A stretch of 64,000 nucleotides of DNA, from positions 1-64,000 of the forward strand of contig NZ_BAABWK010000002.1 of assembly GCF_040362765.1 (NCBI RefSeq), written 5' to 3'. The notes under the pieces are model-generated. The model was not told the DNA's origin. It saw only the letters and a list, made by a program, of their open reading frames with translations, and searched no databases. The DNA comes from Pyruvatibacter sp. HU-CL02332. GTDB taxonomy: Bacteria; Pseudomonadota; Alphaproteobacteria; CGMCC-115125. A program made the position numbers and the translations under genes. Shown here one piece after another: positions 46,636-55,756 of the stretch. How positions within the stretch are numbered: the stretch's first letter is position 1; the number at the start of each line of letters is the position of its first letter.

Positions 46636-47826
46636 TTAGTCCTGAGGAGTGGTCTGATTTGTCTTTTTGAAGGGTGCGTGATCCAGCAGCATGTCAGCAT
46701 CTGCCGCGACGTGTCGTCGTTCGCTTGCAAGATAGTTGTCCACGGCGTCGCGGAAGCTGGGGTTGGGAATATAGTGGGCTGAATAGGTCAGCTTGGGCAC
46801 GTAGCCGCGTGCCAGTTTGTGTGACCCCTGAGCACCCGCCTCAACGCGCTTCAGCCCGCGCGACAGGGCAAAGTCGATTGCCTGATAGTAACAGACTTCA
46901 AAATGCAGGAAGTCATGATGTTCGATGCACCCCCAGTAGCGGCCGAACAGTGTCTCTGAGCCGATCATGTTGAGGGCACCGGCGATGTAGCGACCGTGGC
47001 GCTTGGCAAGGATGAGCAATAGATCGTCGGGCACCGCTTCGCCGAGCATGGAGAAACAGGTGCGGGTCAGGTAGGGCGTTCCCCATTTCCGGCTGCCAGT
47101 GTCCATGTAAAACGTGAAGAATGCATCCCAATGGTCTTCGGTTATGTCCGAGCCGGTAACCCACTCAATCTCAATGTCGTTTTCGATCGCACGCGCACGT
47201 TCCTTCTTCAGGTTTTTGCGTTTGCGCGATGCAAGTGCGTTGAGGAACCCATCGAAATTTCCATAGCCGTCATCTTCCCAGTGGAACTGCTGATCGGTGC
47301 GTTGCAGAAAACCAATATCTCCCAAGTGGTTCCACTGATCTTCGGGCAGGAACGTCATGTGGCATGAGGACAGATCCAGCTGATTGGTTATCTCAACAAG
47401 GGCGGCAGCGACCTGATCTTCCGTTTGCTGCATGTTTGGGCCTGAACGAGCTAGCAAGCGACGGCCTGTGGCAGGTGTGAAGGGCACGGATACCTGAAGC
47501 TTGGGATAGTATTGGCCGCCAGCGCGTTCCCAGGCATCGGCCCATCCGTAGTCAAATACGAATTCACCCTGAGAATGGCCTTTGAGGTAGGCAGGCGCGC
47601 ATCCCGCAATGTTGCCATGTCCGTCCTCCACCAGCACGTGATACGGCTTCCAGCCGGTTTGGGCTGTTGCGGACCCGGACTCTTCCAGAGCTTTCAGGAA
47701 TGCGTGTGAGAGAAACGGATTGTACGGAACATCGCCGCCGGGATTTGCGCACGCGTCCCACTGAGCAGCATCGATGCTGCTCATGCTTTCCGCTGCGCGT
47801 GCAATGATTTTTTCGGCGTCGCCCAT
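46636..47826 (-). CDS. FemAB-like GNAT-superfamily protein (PF04339 type)
   Basis: The 396-residue product matches the family annotated as peptidoglycan biosynthesis or GNAT protein: PYNPFLSHAFLKALEESG near residue 35, ASRKRKNLKKERARAIENDI near 205, DTGSRKWGTPYLTR and EAGAQGSHKLARGYVPKLTY near 340. Members have two GNAT-like folds; the acyl donor is unknown and the peptidoglycan name is not experimentally based. It lies between GDPD and HIT in a minus-strand operon. Confidence 0.85.
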   Translation of the reverse strand: MGDAEKIIARAAESMSSIDAAQWDACANPGGDVPYNPFLSHAFLKALEESGSATAQTGWKPYHVLVEDGHGNIAGCAPAYLKGHSQGEFVFDYGWADAWERAGGQYYPKLQVSVPFTPATGRRLLARSGPNMQQTEDQVAAALVEITNQLDLSSCHMTFLPEDQWNHLGDIGFLQRTDQQFHWEDDGYGNFDGFLNALASRKRKNLKKERARAIENDIEIEWVTGSDITEDHWDAFFTFYMDTGSRKWGTPYLTRTCFSMLGEAVPDDLLLILAKRHGRYIAGALNMIGSETLFGRYWGCIEHHDFLHFEVCYYQAIDFALSRGLKRVEAGAQGSHKLARGYVPKLTYSAHYIPNPSFRDAVDNYLASERRHVAADADMLLDHAPFKKTNQTTPQD

Positions 47827-47876
47827 GTGACCTCAGTCTAACTGCCCTAGGTATGTAAATGAAAGTAGGGCGGTAC

Positions 47877-48620
47877 TCACGGGCGGAAAGTTTCAAAGAT
47901 GATCTGGTCCGCATGAACTGCTGCCGTATCCCGATGGGCGTCTGTGCGGACAGTCCAGGTCAGGACAGGCAGGCCCAGACGACGTCGCAGGGCAACAGAC
48001 CATTGTGGCAATGCATTGATGTCAAAGCCGATGAAATGCGGGCGGCTTTGCACGTTGTAGAGCATGTGGCGCAGGGCAAATCTTTGGGCCGCAGGCATTT
48101 GCAGGGCCGGGCCGCTTGAGTAGCCATAGGACAATTGTCCCCGCGTGATGTCCGGTGCATTGGCAGCGAACCATCCCATGGAACGCGGATTGAATGACAT
48201 GACTGCTGCGCGGTCGCGATAGCTTGCAAGAACCTCGGCAGTTCGTTTTTCCAGTGGGCCTTCATGTCCTGTTCTGATCTTCAGCTCGATCACCGGCACG
48301 ACCTTGCCGCTGACCTGGTCGAGAAACTCACCCAGGGTCTGCATGCGATCAGACGATGCTTTGAAGGAGATGGTTTTCAGTTCAGCCGATGTGCGCTTGA
48401 ACACTGCACCGGTTTCTTCGGTCAACCGGTCGAGGGTGGCATCGTGAAACACCATTGCCTCTCCGTCTGCTGACAGCTGCAGGTCGCATTCAATTGCATA
48501 CTGACTGTCAATGGCGGCTTGAAATGCCTTTGGCAGATTTTCGACCACACCGTCTTCAAGGCCATGTAGCCCGCGATGGGCGACCGGGGTTGATGTGAGC
48601 CAGGAAAGATCGCGTGCCAT
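47877..48620 (-). CDS. Glycerophosphodiester phosphodiesterase
   Basis: The 247-residue product has the GDPD start VAHRGLHGLEDGVVENLPKA (His-Arg and Glu-Asn metal/catalytic residues), IECDLQLSADGEAMVFHD with the second catalytic His, and VIELKIR. It lacks a signal peptide, so it is the cytoplasmic type that releases glycerol-3-phosphate. ATG 48620 is one base after the RidA stop. Confidence 0.92.
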   Translation of the reverse strand: MARDLSWLTSTPVAHRGLHGLEDGVVENLPKAFQAAIDSQYAIECDLQLSADGEAMVFHDATLDRLTEETGAVFKRTSAELKTISFKASSDRMQTLGEFLDQVSGKVVPVIELKIRTGHEGPLEKRTAEVLASYRDRAAVMSFNPRSMGWFAANAPDITRGQLSYGYSSGPALQMPAAQRFALRHMLYNVQSRPHFIGFDINALPQWSVALRRRLGLPVLTWTVRTDAHRDTAAVHADQIIFETFRP

Positions 48621-48621
48621 A

Positions 48622-49089
48622 TCAGGTGATCTCAAACACGGCGTCGATTTCAACCGCGACGCTGAAGGGGAGGTTGCTTGCCCCCAGGGCAAACCGCGCG
48701 TGCTTTCCGGCGTCGCCAAATACATCGACCATCAAATCGGAGCAGCCGTTGATTACCGCGGGGTGTTGATCAAAGTCGGGGGTTCCATTCACGAAGCCAC
48801 CAAGTTTTACGCAACGGGTTACGCGATCAAGGTCGCCGTCACATGCCTGGCGCAGGGCCGCGAGTATGTTGATGCCGCACAGGCGCGCCGCCTTGACCGC
48901 ATCGTCCTGACTTACATCGTCACCGACCTTGCCGCGATAGGGCAGTCCGGTCGCATCCACTGGTACCTGACCGGAAATGAAGACGAGACTTCCCGTCACC
49001 ACGAATGGTACGTAGTTGGCGGCTGGCGCAGCTGGATCTGGCAGTTCGATTCCAAGTTCGCTCAGCCTTTTCTCAATCTTGCCGACCAT
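48622..49089 (-). CDS. RidA/YjgF-family protein (YjgH-like subgroup)
   Basis: The 155-residue product begins MVGKIEKRLSELGIELP and has the RidA core VFISGQVPVDATGLPYRGKV and LDRVTRCVKLGGFVN. RidA proteins hydrolyse reactive imines, but this subgroup, recognised by LSELGIELPDPAAPAANYVP, lies apart from true RidA and has no proven activity. It is the first gene of a minus-strand series running to the WYL regulator. Confidence 0.9.
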   Translation of the reverse strand: MVGKIEKRLSELGIELPDPAAPAANYVPFVVTGSLVFISGQVPVDATGLPYRGKVGDDVSQDDAVKAARLCGINILAALRQACDGDLDRVTRCVKLGGFVNGTPDFDQHPAVINGCSDLMVDVFGDAGKHARFALGASNLPFSVAVEIDAVFEIT

Positions 49090-49184
49090 GTGTCTGTCTC
49101 CCGTGATGTCTTTGTTTGCCACCCTTTTTGGCATGCCCGTGCAAATGGTTAAAGTGCGCGCCGAAGAACAATTGGCGAGATTCC

Positions 49185-50228
49185 ATGACTGACCCCTTTG
49201 CAAATTCACCTGTCGCCCATGGCATGTTCATGCCTGCGGAGTGGGAGCCGCATGCACGTTGCTGGATGCAGTGGCCGCGCAGGGGCGACCTGTGGGGGCC
49301 CTACATGCCGCAGGCCATTGTGGCCTATGCCCATGTCGCACGGACGATTTCCCAATTTGAGCCGGTCACGATGATTGTGCATCCCGATGATGCGGCAGAA
49401 GCGCGGTTTGCGTGTGGGGCGGGCGTTGAAGTCGTGGCGTTGGAAACAGACGACAGCTGGGCGCGGGACACTGGCCCCACCTTTGTGAAGGATCCGGCTC
49501 GAGGTGTGGCGGGCGTCCATTGGCAGTTCAATGGCTGGGGTGCCAAGTACGGGCATGTGGAACGTGATGCGCGGGTGGGCGGCGAGGTTTTGTCCCGACT
49601 CGGCATGAAGAACTATCGGGCACCGGTGGTGATGGAGGGTGGCAGCTTCAGCGTTGATGGCTACGGCACTTTGCTTACGACCGAGCAATGCCTGTTGAAC
49701 GCCAACCGTAACCCGGAGCTCCAGCCGCGTGAGATTGCCGAGATGCTGGCGATGTATCTGGGTGTGCGTCGTGTCTTGTGGCTTGGCGACGGCCTGGAGG
49801 GTGACGAAACGGATGGCCATGTGGACATGGTGGCTTGTTTCGCTGGACGTGGACGTGTGCTTCTCAACATGCCCAAACCCGGTGAGCCTAATCATGCCGC
49901 TATGCAGGACAATCTGCAGCGACTTGGCGAGATGAAAGATGCCGGAGGCCGGGAACTGGAAGTAATCGCGGTGCCTCAACCACAGCAGGCGCAGCATGAT
50001 GACGGACGGATGATGCCCCTGTCATACATCAACTTCTACATAGCCAACGGCGCTGTCATTGTTCCGGCCTTTGGTGACGAGGCGGATGATGAGGCTGCCA
50101 GCATTATTGGTGCAGCCTTTCCCGGGCGCGAATGTGTGCAGGTGCCCTCGTTTGACATTGCGCGTGGCGGCGGGGTGATCCACTGCATCACGCAACAGCA
50201 ACCGGAAGGTGACCCGGTTCAAGAGTAA
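49185..50228 (+). CDS. aguA: Agmatine deiminase
   Basis: AguA turns agmatine into N-carbamoylputrescine for polyamine synthesis. The 347-residue product begins MTDPFANSPVAHGMFMPAEW at ATG 49185. Signatures: DSWARDTGPTFV near residue 88, EGGSFSVDGYGTLLTTEQC, ETDGHVDMVACF near 207 and the catalytic Cys in GGGVIHCITQQQP near the end. No aguB is adjacent. Confidence 0.95.
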   Translation: MTDPFANSPVAHGMFMPAEWEPHARCWMQWPRRGDLWGPYMPQAIVAYAHVARTISQFEPVTMIVHPDDAAEARFACGAGVEVVALETDDSWARDTGPTFVKDPARGVAGVHWQFNGWGAKYGHVERDARVGGEVLSRLGMKNYRAPVVMEGGSFSVDGYGTLLTTEQCLLNANRNPELQPREIAEMLAMYLGVRRVLWLGDGLEGDETDGHVDMVACFAGRGRVLLNMPKPGEPNHAAMQDNLQRLGEMKDAGGRELEVIAVPQPQQAQHDDGRMMPLSYINFYIANGAVIVPAFGDEADDEAASIIGAAFPGRECVQVPSFDIARGGGVIHCITQQQPEGDPVQE

Positions 50229-50234
50229 CCGGTG

Positions 50235-50957
50235 CTACTCAGCCGCCTGGAAAGAGCGCAATCGCGTCGGCTGTGGTGAGCGGCGGCGTTTGTCGTGATA
50301 CATCGCAACATCAGCCATGTGCATAATCTGCTCGGCAGAGGCGTCGCTGTCATATGGCGCAATGCCAAAGCTGGCATTCATGGGAATGCGCTGGTTGCTG
50401 ATCATGGCCGTTGCGCGATTGAGTTCTGCCTTCAACTCGACGGCGCGATGTCTGGCAGGTGCAAGATCACCATTGACCATCAGGATTGCGAATTCATCTC
50501 CGCCGGTACGGGCGAGATAATCTGTATTGCGGACGCGCGCTTTGAGAAAATCAGCGACGTGTTTGAGCATGGCGTCGCCGGCTGCATGGCCCATGGTGTC
50601 ATTGATCGGTTTGAAACCATCAAGGTCGATGGCGACCAGCAACCCTTGCTCTTCATGCCGTCTGGCATTTCCGAGGGCGCGTGTGATGGCATCCTTGAAG
50701 CCGCGGCGATTGAGCAGGCCGGTGAGTTCATCTGTCATGGACAGAGTTTCAAGCTGCTCGATGCGTGATTGCTGCTCGGTGATGGTGCGCTGGGCCTCAG
50801 CTGCATAGTTCAACGCACGTTCGATGAGCTCGCGCGTCTCGCGGGTCATGTGAAGCGCAGGCTTGCTAACGCGGCTGAGGAGACTGCCTGTCTCTTCAGC
50901 AGGCTTCATGCCTGGAATGGGCACTACGCCATCTGATGGTGTGAATGCGTGATACAT
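50235..50957 (-). CDS. Diguanylate cyclase (GGDEF), soluble
   Basis: The 240-residue product makes cyclic di-GMP. A short helical N-terminus with a coiled coil (about 40-75) leads to a GGDEF domain with the intact active site RTGGDEFAIL and an I-site RxxD (RNTD) five residues before it, so product inhibition is expected. No sensor domain is recognised. ATG 50957 is used because AGGAG lies 10 bases before it; the in-frame GTG 50978 precedes that site. Confidence 0.92.
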   Translation of the reverse strand: MYHAFTPSDGVVPIPGMKPAEETGSLLSRVSKPALHMTRETRELIERALNYAAEAQRTITEQQSRIEQLETLSMTDELTGLLNRRGFKDAITRALGNARRHEEQGLLVAIDLDGFKPINDTMGHAAGDAMLKHVADFLKARVRNTDYLARTGGDEFAILMVNGDLAPARHRAVELKAELNRATAMISNQRIPMNASFGIAPYDSDASAEQIMHMADVAMYHDKRRRSPQPTRLRSFQAAE

Positions 50958-51134
50958 CGCTTGTGTACTCCTGTTCACTGCGCCAACCGATACCCCATCG
51001 ATGACAGGTATCTTTAGGTGTTGGGGCTACAGGAGCAAGCTGCATGCCTGTTCATGTTAATCAAAATTGTCAGGCATTTCCTCATTTTTTGGGTCCATAG
51101 ATTCACCACATTGGGTGGCAAGAGTTGCGTGATT

Positions 51135-51172
51135 ACCCGGCAAGGCGGCACTTCTTGCCGGGTTAGGTTTTT
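51135..51172 (+). terminator. Terminator-like hairpin in the eipB upstream region
   Basis: ACCCGGCAAG (51135-51144) and CTTGCCGGGT (51154-51163) form a perfect 10-bp stem with a 9-base loop, followed by TAGGTTTTT (51164-51172). No plus-strand gene lies before it, since the GGDEF gene points away. It must therefore end an unseen short transcript or act in the eipB leader, 27 bases before its start. Confidence 0.6.
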
Positions 51173-51198
51173 GCCCGCACACGCGTTAGGTTACCGAA

Positions 51199-52020
51199 AT
51201 GTTCAAGAAATCAACCAACACAGCTCTTGCCTCTGCATTGGCCGGAATATTTTTTTTGATCCCGGCTCAAAATGCGGCTGCGGGTAATCTTGCGCCTCAC
51301 CGTGCCGTCTATTCGATGAAAATGTTAGGCAGTGAGGGTGGGTCTGATATTGCCTCTGTGAGCGGCCGATTGGTGCTCGAATGGCAGGGCTCATCCTGTG
51401 ATGGTTTCATAACCAGCCAGCGGATCGTCAACCGGATGGGAAGCAAGCAGGGCAACGACTTTGTCAGCGACTTTCGGGTTACATCCTGGGAGTCCGGGGA
51501 TGGTGATGAGTTCACATTTTCCATGACTCACCTCATGAATGGAACGCCGGTTGAGGAGATCGAAGGGTCCGCAGAACGGCTTGATGGTGGTGGGCAGGTC
51601 AGGCTTTCCAAGCCTGAGAATCGTGACATTCCGTTGCCGTCCGCGATTGTATTTCCCACCGAGCAGATCAAGGCGCTGATGGCGTCTGCTGAAGCCGGCA
51701 AGAAAGTGCATTCGGCGCCGGTCTTTGATGGGTCGGACACGGAACATCATTTTGATACGACAACGATCATTGGCAAGGCGGGTTCCGGGGCACCCAAGGC
51801 TGATGAGGCAGAGCCGGGCGAAAGCCTTTCTTCACTTGGCTACTGGCCGGTTCAGGTCAGCTATTTTGATCCAAATGATGTGACTGGTTTGCCGGACTAT
51901 GAGGTCTCCTTTCGTTTTTATGAGAATGGGGTCTCGACGGGGCTGATTATGGACTACGGGGATCTGACAATCGGCGCTGATCTTGTGGCGCTGGATATGC
52001 TGCCGCAGCCTGAGTGCTGA
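51199..52020 (+). CDS. eipB: Periplasmic envelope integrity protein, EipB/DUF1849 family
   Basis: The 273-residue product has a signal peptide (about 1-28, ending NAAAGN), then LAPHRAVYSMKMLGSEGGSD, the family start, and VSGRLVLEWQGSSCDGF. In Brucella EipB a spiral beta domain is locked by one disulfide; here the two Cys (near residue 67 and the last residue) match that layout. It is needed for envelope integrity in Brucella; the same role is inferred. Ends 10 bases before the convergent dinB. Confidence 0.9.
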   Translation: MFKKSTNTALASALAGIFFLIPAQNAAAGNLAPHRAVYSMKMLGSEGGSDIASVSGRLVLEWQGSSCDGFITSQRIVNRMGSKQGNDFVSDFRVTSWESGDGDEFTFSMTHLMNGTPVEEIEGSAERLDGGGQVRLSKPENRDIPLPSAIVFPTEQIKALMASAEAGKKVHSAPVFDGSDTEHHFDTTTIIGKAGSGAPKADEAEPGESLSSLGYWPVQVSYFDPNDVTGLPDYEVSFRFYENGVSTGLIMDYGDLTIGADLVALDMLPQPEC

Positions 52021-52030
52021 GGCACCGCTT

Positions 52031-53293
52031 CTAGTCGGGCTTTATGCCGCGTCCGCGATCAATGATCTTCTTACCGAACTTTTCTCGCACTTTGTCCACG
52101 GCGCGTTCAGCAGCTGCACGTCTGTTTGCCTCTGGGTCGAGTAGGTCAGCCATCTGCGTGCCGCCTGTGGCGGTTACAAGATTGGCAACGCCAATACCAA
52201 TAAGGCGATAGGCAGTACCATCTGCCTCGGGTTTCAAAAGTTTCTGTCCGGCTCGATAGATGACATCTGCCAATTGCGTTGGATCACTGAGTGTCAGATT
52301 GCGGGTTTTGGTCTTGAACTCAGCTGACTTGAGCTTCAAAGCCACCGTATGGCCGGCAAGGTCTGATGCCTTGCAGCGCCCAGCGACCTTGTCGCTGAGA
52401 CGCCAGAGAATGCGCTCAAGGTCATCGTAGGATGCAATGTCTTCGTTGAAGGTGGTTTCAGCACTGACGCTTTTCGTCTCGCGGACAGGTTTGACGGTAC
52501 GCGTGTCGTCGCCCCTCGATAGCCGGGCGAGGCGCAGGCCCAGTTGCCCATAGGTGGCCATGAGGTCGCGCTCGTCAGCTCGTTGGAGGTCGGCAATCAT
52601 GGTGATGCCATTTGCTTCCAGTTTGCGGCGCATGGCTTTGCCGACGCCCCAAATCTTGCCGACCGGCAAAGCGGCAAGGGTGCTCATGGTTTCTTCGCGA
52701 CCGATAATTGAGAACCCGCGAGGCTTGTCAAAGTCCGATGACAGTTTGGCCAGAAATTTGTTGTGGCTCAGCCCGACCGAAACAGTGATGCCGATTTCGT
52801 CTTCGATACGCTGCGCAAGGCGCATGAGCGTTTCCGCCGCACTCATGCGGTGCAGGCGCTCCGTGCCCGTGAGGTCGAGGAAGGCTTCATCAATTGAAAT
52901 GGGTTCGACCATCGGCGTGACGTCGCGCATAAGTGCCCGCACTTCTTTGCCTGCGGCTGCGTACTTGTCCATCTGGGGTTTGACAACCGTCGCGTGGGGG
53001 CAGGCCTTGAGGGCCTTGAACATAGGCATGGCAGAACCGACGCCATAGGTGCGTGCGATGTAGCAGGCCGTCGAAACTACGCCACGGCGACCACCACCAA
53101 TGATGAGTGGCTTGTCTCGCAACTCGGGATTGTCGCGTTTTTCAATCGCTGCATAAAACGCATCACAGTCAATGTGGGCGATTGTCAGATCAAGCAGTTC
53201 GTCATGTCTGGCCAAACGTGGCTTGCCGCACGATGCGCAGCGGCGAGCGTCGTCACTGTTGGGTGCGTAGCAGTCTCTGCACAGGGCGGGCAC
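52031..53293 (-). CDS. dinB: DNA polymerase IV with N-terminal zinc ribbon
   Basis: A 420-residue Y-family translesion polymerase. The palm carries AHIDCDAFYAAIEKRD and SIDEAFLDLTG (catalytic acidic residues), with GKIWGVGKAMRRKLEANGI in the thumb. Ahead of the polymerase lies a CxxC-x10-CxxC zinc ribbon (Cys 5, 8, 19, 22), an alphaproteobacterial variation absent from E. coli DinB. It starts on the last base of the ROK gene. No LexA box was recognised upstream. Confidence 0.94.
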   Translation of the reverse strand: MPALCRDCYAPNSDDARRCASCGKPRLARHDELLDLTIAHIDCDAFYAAIEKRDNPELRDKPLIIGGGRRGVVSTACYIARTYGVGSAMPMFKALKACPHATVVKPQMDKYAAAGKEVRALMRDVTPMVEPISIDEAFLDLTGTERLHRMSAAETLMRLAQRIEDEIGITVSVGLSHNKFLAKLSSDFDKPRGFSIIGREETMSTLAALPVGKIWGVGKAMRRKLEANGITMIADLQRADERDLMATYGQLGLRLARLSRGDDTRTVKPVRETKSVSAETTFNEDIASYDDLERILWRLSDKVAGRCKASDLAGHTVALKLKSAEFKTKTRNLTLSDPTQLADVIYRAGQKLLKPEADGTAYRLIGIGVANLVTATGGTQMADLLDPEANRRAAAERAVDKVREKFGKKIIDRGRGIKPD

Positions 53294-54210
53294 TAGCGCG
53301 CCTCAATTGCAGCATCAGCTGGCCAAAGCCACGCAGCACCGCGAATGCCGCTTGAGGCGCCGTGATGGTTCTTCAGGATTGGTGTGACAACGGTATCGGA
53401 GAACACGTGGTGTGGCAGACGTGCTGCAACCGCGCCGTAGAGATGCTCAAGCTCGCTTAGGCCGCCACCCAGAACGATTGCGTGAGGGTCAATGATGTTA
53501 ATCACGGTCGATAGCGCGCGCGCTAGACGGTCTGCGTGCCTGTCCAGCGTGGACTGAGCATCGGTGTCTCCTGCGATGGCTTCCGCGACGATCTTTTCCG
53601 GCGACAGGGACATCTGTGTCATACGCATATGGTCGGCAGCCAATGCCGGGCCGGAGCACCATGCTTCGACACACCCATGCTTCCCACAGTAGCAGGCCGG
53701 GCCCGGGTGTTCCGCGTCGCTCATCCATGCCAGTGGGGTATGTCCCCATTCGCCTGTGATGGAGTTTGGGCCGGAGACCAGTTTGCCATCCACAACAAGG
53801 CCGCCGCCGACGCCGGTTCCCAGGATTACGCCGAACACTGTGTGATGGTCGGCACCGGCACCGTCGCTTGCTTCAGACAACGCAAAACAATCAGCATCGT
53901 TGGCGAGCCGCACCCGTGGGCCGATGCGCTGTTCAAGGTCGGCGAGGAGGGGGTGACCGATGAGCCAGGTCGAATTGGCGTTTTTTATGAGGCCGGTTTG
54001 AAGTGACATGGCCCCGGGCATGCCAATGCCGACAGAACAGGGACGACCGGCTTTGTCGTCGAGTTGGGCGACCAGTGACGCGAGCATGTCGAGATTGGCT
54101 GCATAGTCCTTGGCGGGCGTTGGGACGCGCAGTCGCAGGACATCGCTTCCATCTGGCGCCATAAGCAGGGCTTCGGTCTTTGTGCCACCAAGATCAATGC
54201 CAATGCGCAT
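53293..54210 (-). CDS. ROK-family sugar kinase
   Basis: The 305-residue product has the phosphate-binding start MRIGIDLGGTKTEALLMAPD, GVILGTGVGGGLVVDGK, and the zinc-type ROK signature GEWGHTPL plus CYCGKHGCVEAWCSGP. It is probably a fructokinase or N-acetylglucosamine kinase; the substrate cannot be told. It lies between a HAD gene and dinB in one operon. Confidence 0.9.
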   Translation of the reverse strand: MRIGIDLGGTKTEALLMAPDGSDVLRLRVPTPAKDYAANLDMLASLVAQLDDKAGRPCSVGIGMPGAMSLQTGLIKNANSTWLIGHPLLADLEQRIGPRVRLANDADCFALSEASDGAGADHHTVFGVILGTGVGGGLVVDGKLVSGPNSITGEWGHTPLAWMSDAEHPGPACYCGKHGCVEAWCSGPALAADHMRMTQMSLSPEKIVAEAIAGDTDAQSTLDRHADRLARALSTVINIIDPHAIVLGGGLSELEHLYGAVAARLPHHVFSDTVVTPILKNHHGASSGIRGAAWLWPADAAIEAR

Positions 54211-54220
54211 GGGTGTCGCC

Positions 54221-54901
54221 TTAGGCAGCTACATGCGCGCGGATGCGATCACTGATGTGGCTGGCCGTATGCTCCCAGTCGCCAGAGCTTATGTGGTCGG
54301 CTTTTGGCGAGGGCACCAGCTTGCGAAGGCGAGGGTCCGCCACGAAATGTACAAGCTGGACGTCATTGACCGCCTCATGCACGGACTGGAGATTGTGGGG
54401 AATGTCGTCCAGGAAGAAGATCGGTCGTCCACCAAGACTTGCGAGTGACGACATGGCAGGGCCCTTCAGGCCGCTGTTGGCCACAAGCGGATAGGGCATA
54501 CCGCTGTCTTCAAGCGACCTGGCGCGGGCATCGCGCTGGGCAAAGGGAACGTTTGACAGAACAACAATGTCGGCTTCGTCTGACAGTCGAGCCAGGGCAT
54601 CGGCCGCGCCTGAAACAGGGGCAAGCCGATGGGTTTCTTCTTCGAAGAAGCCGCCAAGGAGCTGCTTCATGTCAGCGGGCTCCACGACGACGCCGGTTTC
54701 ACGGTGCTTCACGTTGCCGGTGATGGCAAAACTCTTGAGGGAAATCTCGTAGCCCTGCCTATCCAGATAGCTCTCAAGCCCTGCCATGAACTGGAACAGG
54801 ACCTCGTCAGCGTCGGTCACGATCAAGGGACGGTCCTTGCTCAAGGATAGGGCTGCGATCTGTTCTGTGACAAACGGGTCGAGTGTGGCGTGTTCGGTCA
54901 T
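54221..54901 (-). CDS. HAD-superfamily protein of unknown substrate
   Basis: The 226-residue product has a HAD-like motif I in LIVTDADEVLFQF (DAD in place of DxD), VVLSNVP as motif II, GLKGPAMSSLA with the Lys of motif III, and FFLDDIPHNLQSVHEA as motif IV, so catalysis is possible. ATG 54901 overlaps the stop of the DUF3572 gene by 4 bases. The pair DUF3572-HAD occurs beside divK-pleD in related genomes. Confidence 0.82.
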   Translation of the reverse strand: MTEHATLDPFVTEQIAALSLSKDRPLIVTDADEVLFQFMAGLESYLDRQGYEISLKSFAITGNVKHRETGVVVEPADMKQLLGGFFEEETHRLAPVSGAADALARLSDEADIVVLSNVPFAQRDARARSLEDSGMPYPLVANSGLKGPAMSSLASLGGRPIFFLDDIPHNLQSVHEAVNDVQLVHFVADPRLRKLVPSPKADHISSGDWEHTASHISDRIRAHVAA

Positions 54902-55185
54902 GCAGACGTCCAGTCTTGGGTCATGGCGCGGCCTCCAAGGGCCTTGCGGGCAAGGGCGGGGTCCTGATCGTGGCAACCTTCTTCGGCGGTAAAGGCGAGC
55001 AGGAGCGTTTCGTTACCCAATAGATAATCCAGAATTGCCGCCTGTCCGTGTTTCTCGGCCACCATTTCCCTCAAATCATGGGGCTCGATCCCCGTCATCC
55101 GCAGAAACCCTTCAATGCGCTGGGAATCTTCCAAAAGGAACGTCAACGCGTGGAGGGCCAAAATCTGTGCATCTTCACTATTCAA
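54898..55185 (-). CDS. DUF3572-family protein
   Basis: A small helical protein matching DUF3572: AQILALHALTFLLEDSQRIE, RMTGIEPHDLREMV, LDYLLGNETLLLAFTAEEG, ALARKALGG. I put the start at TTG 55185, 95 residues, because the family begins there and AGGGA lies 10 bases upstream; the longer frame to 55302 has no family resemblance before it. Function unknown. It is divergent from divK and coupled to the HAD gene. Confidence 0.75.
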   Translation of the reverse strand: MNSEDAQILALHALTFLLEDSQRIEGFLRMTGIEPHDLREMVAEKHGQAAILDYLLGNETLLLAFTAEEGCHDQDPALARKALGGRAMTQDWTSA

Positions 55186-55365
55186 AACGCCGTTTTCCCT
55201 TGTTTTTAGGCCTGATTCTCTCGGTGAAACCTGCCTGCTTAAACAGTGCCTTAAACCTTTTAGCCCACAGTCGGCAAAGTTGAAGGGGAAGAGTGTCGCC
55301 AATCCGGGTGGGCCAATTCTCCGAAATCAGAGATTTTGCCTGTTAAGGCACCAGGAGAGACCAGA

Positions 55366-55731
55366 ATGTCGAAGCGCGTTTTGATCGTCGAGGACAATGA
55401 GCTGAACATGAAGCTGTTTCATGATCTGCTTGACGCCCATGGGTATGAAACCCTTCAGACACGAGACGGCATGGAAGCGCTGGAGATTGCGCGCTCCGAA
55501 CGCCCTGATCTCATCTTGATGGATATTCAGCTGCCGGAAGTGTCGGGCCTTGAGGTCACCAAGTGGCTCAAGGAAGACGACACCCTCAAGCAGATCCCCG
55601 TGGTGGCGGTTACGGCCTTTGCTATGAAGGGTGACGAGGAAAAGATCCGCCAGGGTGGCTGCGAAGCGTACATTGCCAAACCGATTTCGGTTGCGCAGTT
55701 CATGGAGACCGTTCAGCGGTTCCTCAACTAG
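55366..55731 (+). CDS. divK: Cell-cycle response regulator DivK
   Basis: A 121-residue single-domain receiver. Acid pocket Asp10 and phospho-acceptor Asp53 ([13 protein letters not shown]), Thr in [14 protein letters not shown] and Lys in AYIAKPISV are all present. DivK connects the kinases DivJ, PleC and DivL to CckA-CtrA. CAGGAGAGA precedes ATG 55366. It lies 25 bases before pleD, the standard alphaproteobacterial pair. Confidence 0.96.
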   Translation: MSKRVLIVEDNELNMKLFHDLLDAHGYETLQTRDGMEALEIARSERPDLILMDIQLPEVSGLEVTKWLKEDDTLKQIPVVAVTAFAMKGDEEKIRQGGCEAYIAKPISVAQFMETVQRFLN

Positions 55732-55756
55732 GGCACGGTAACCGGGAGAGTAACTG

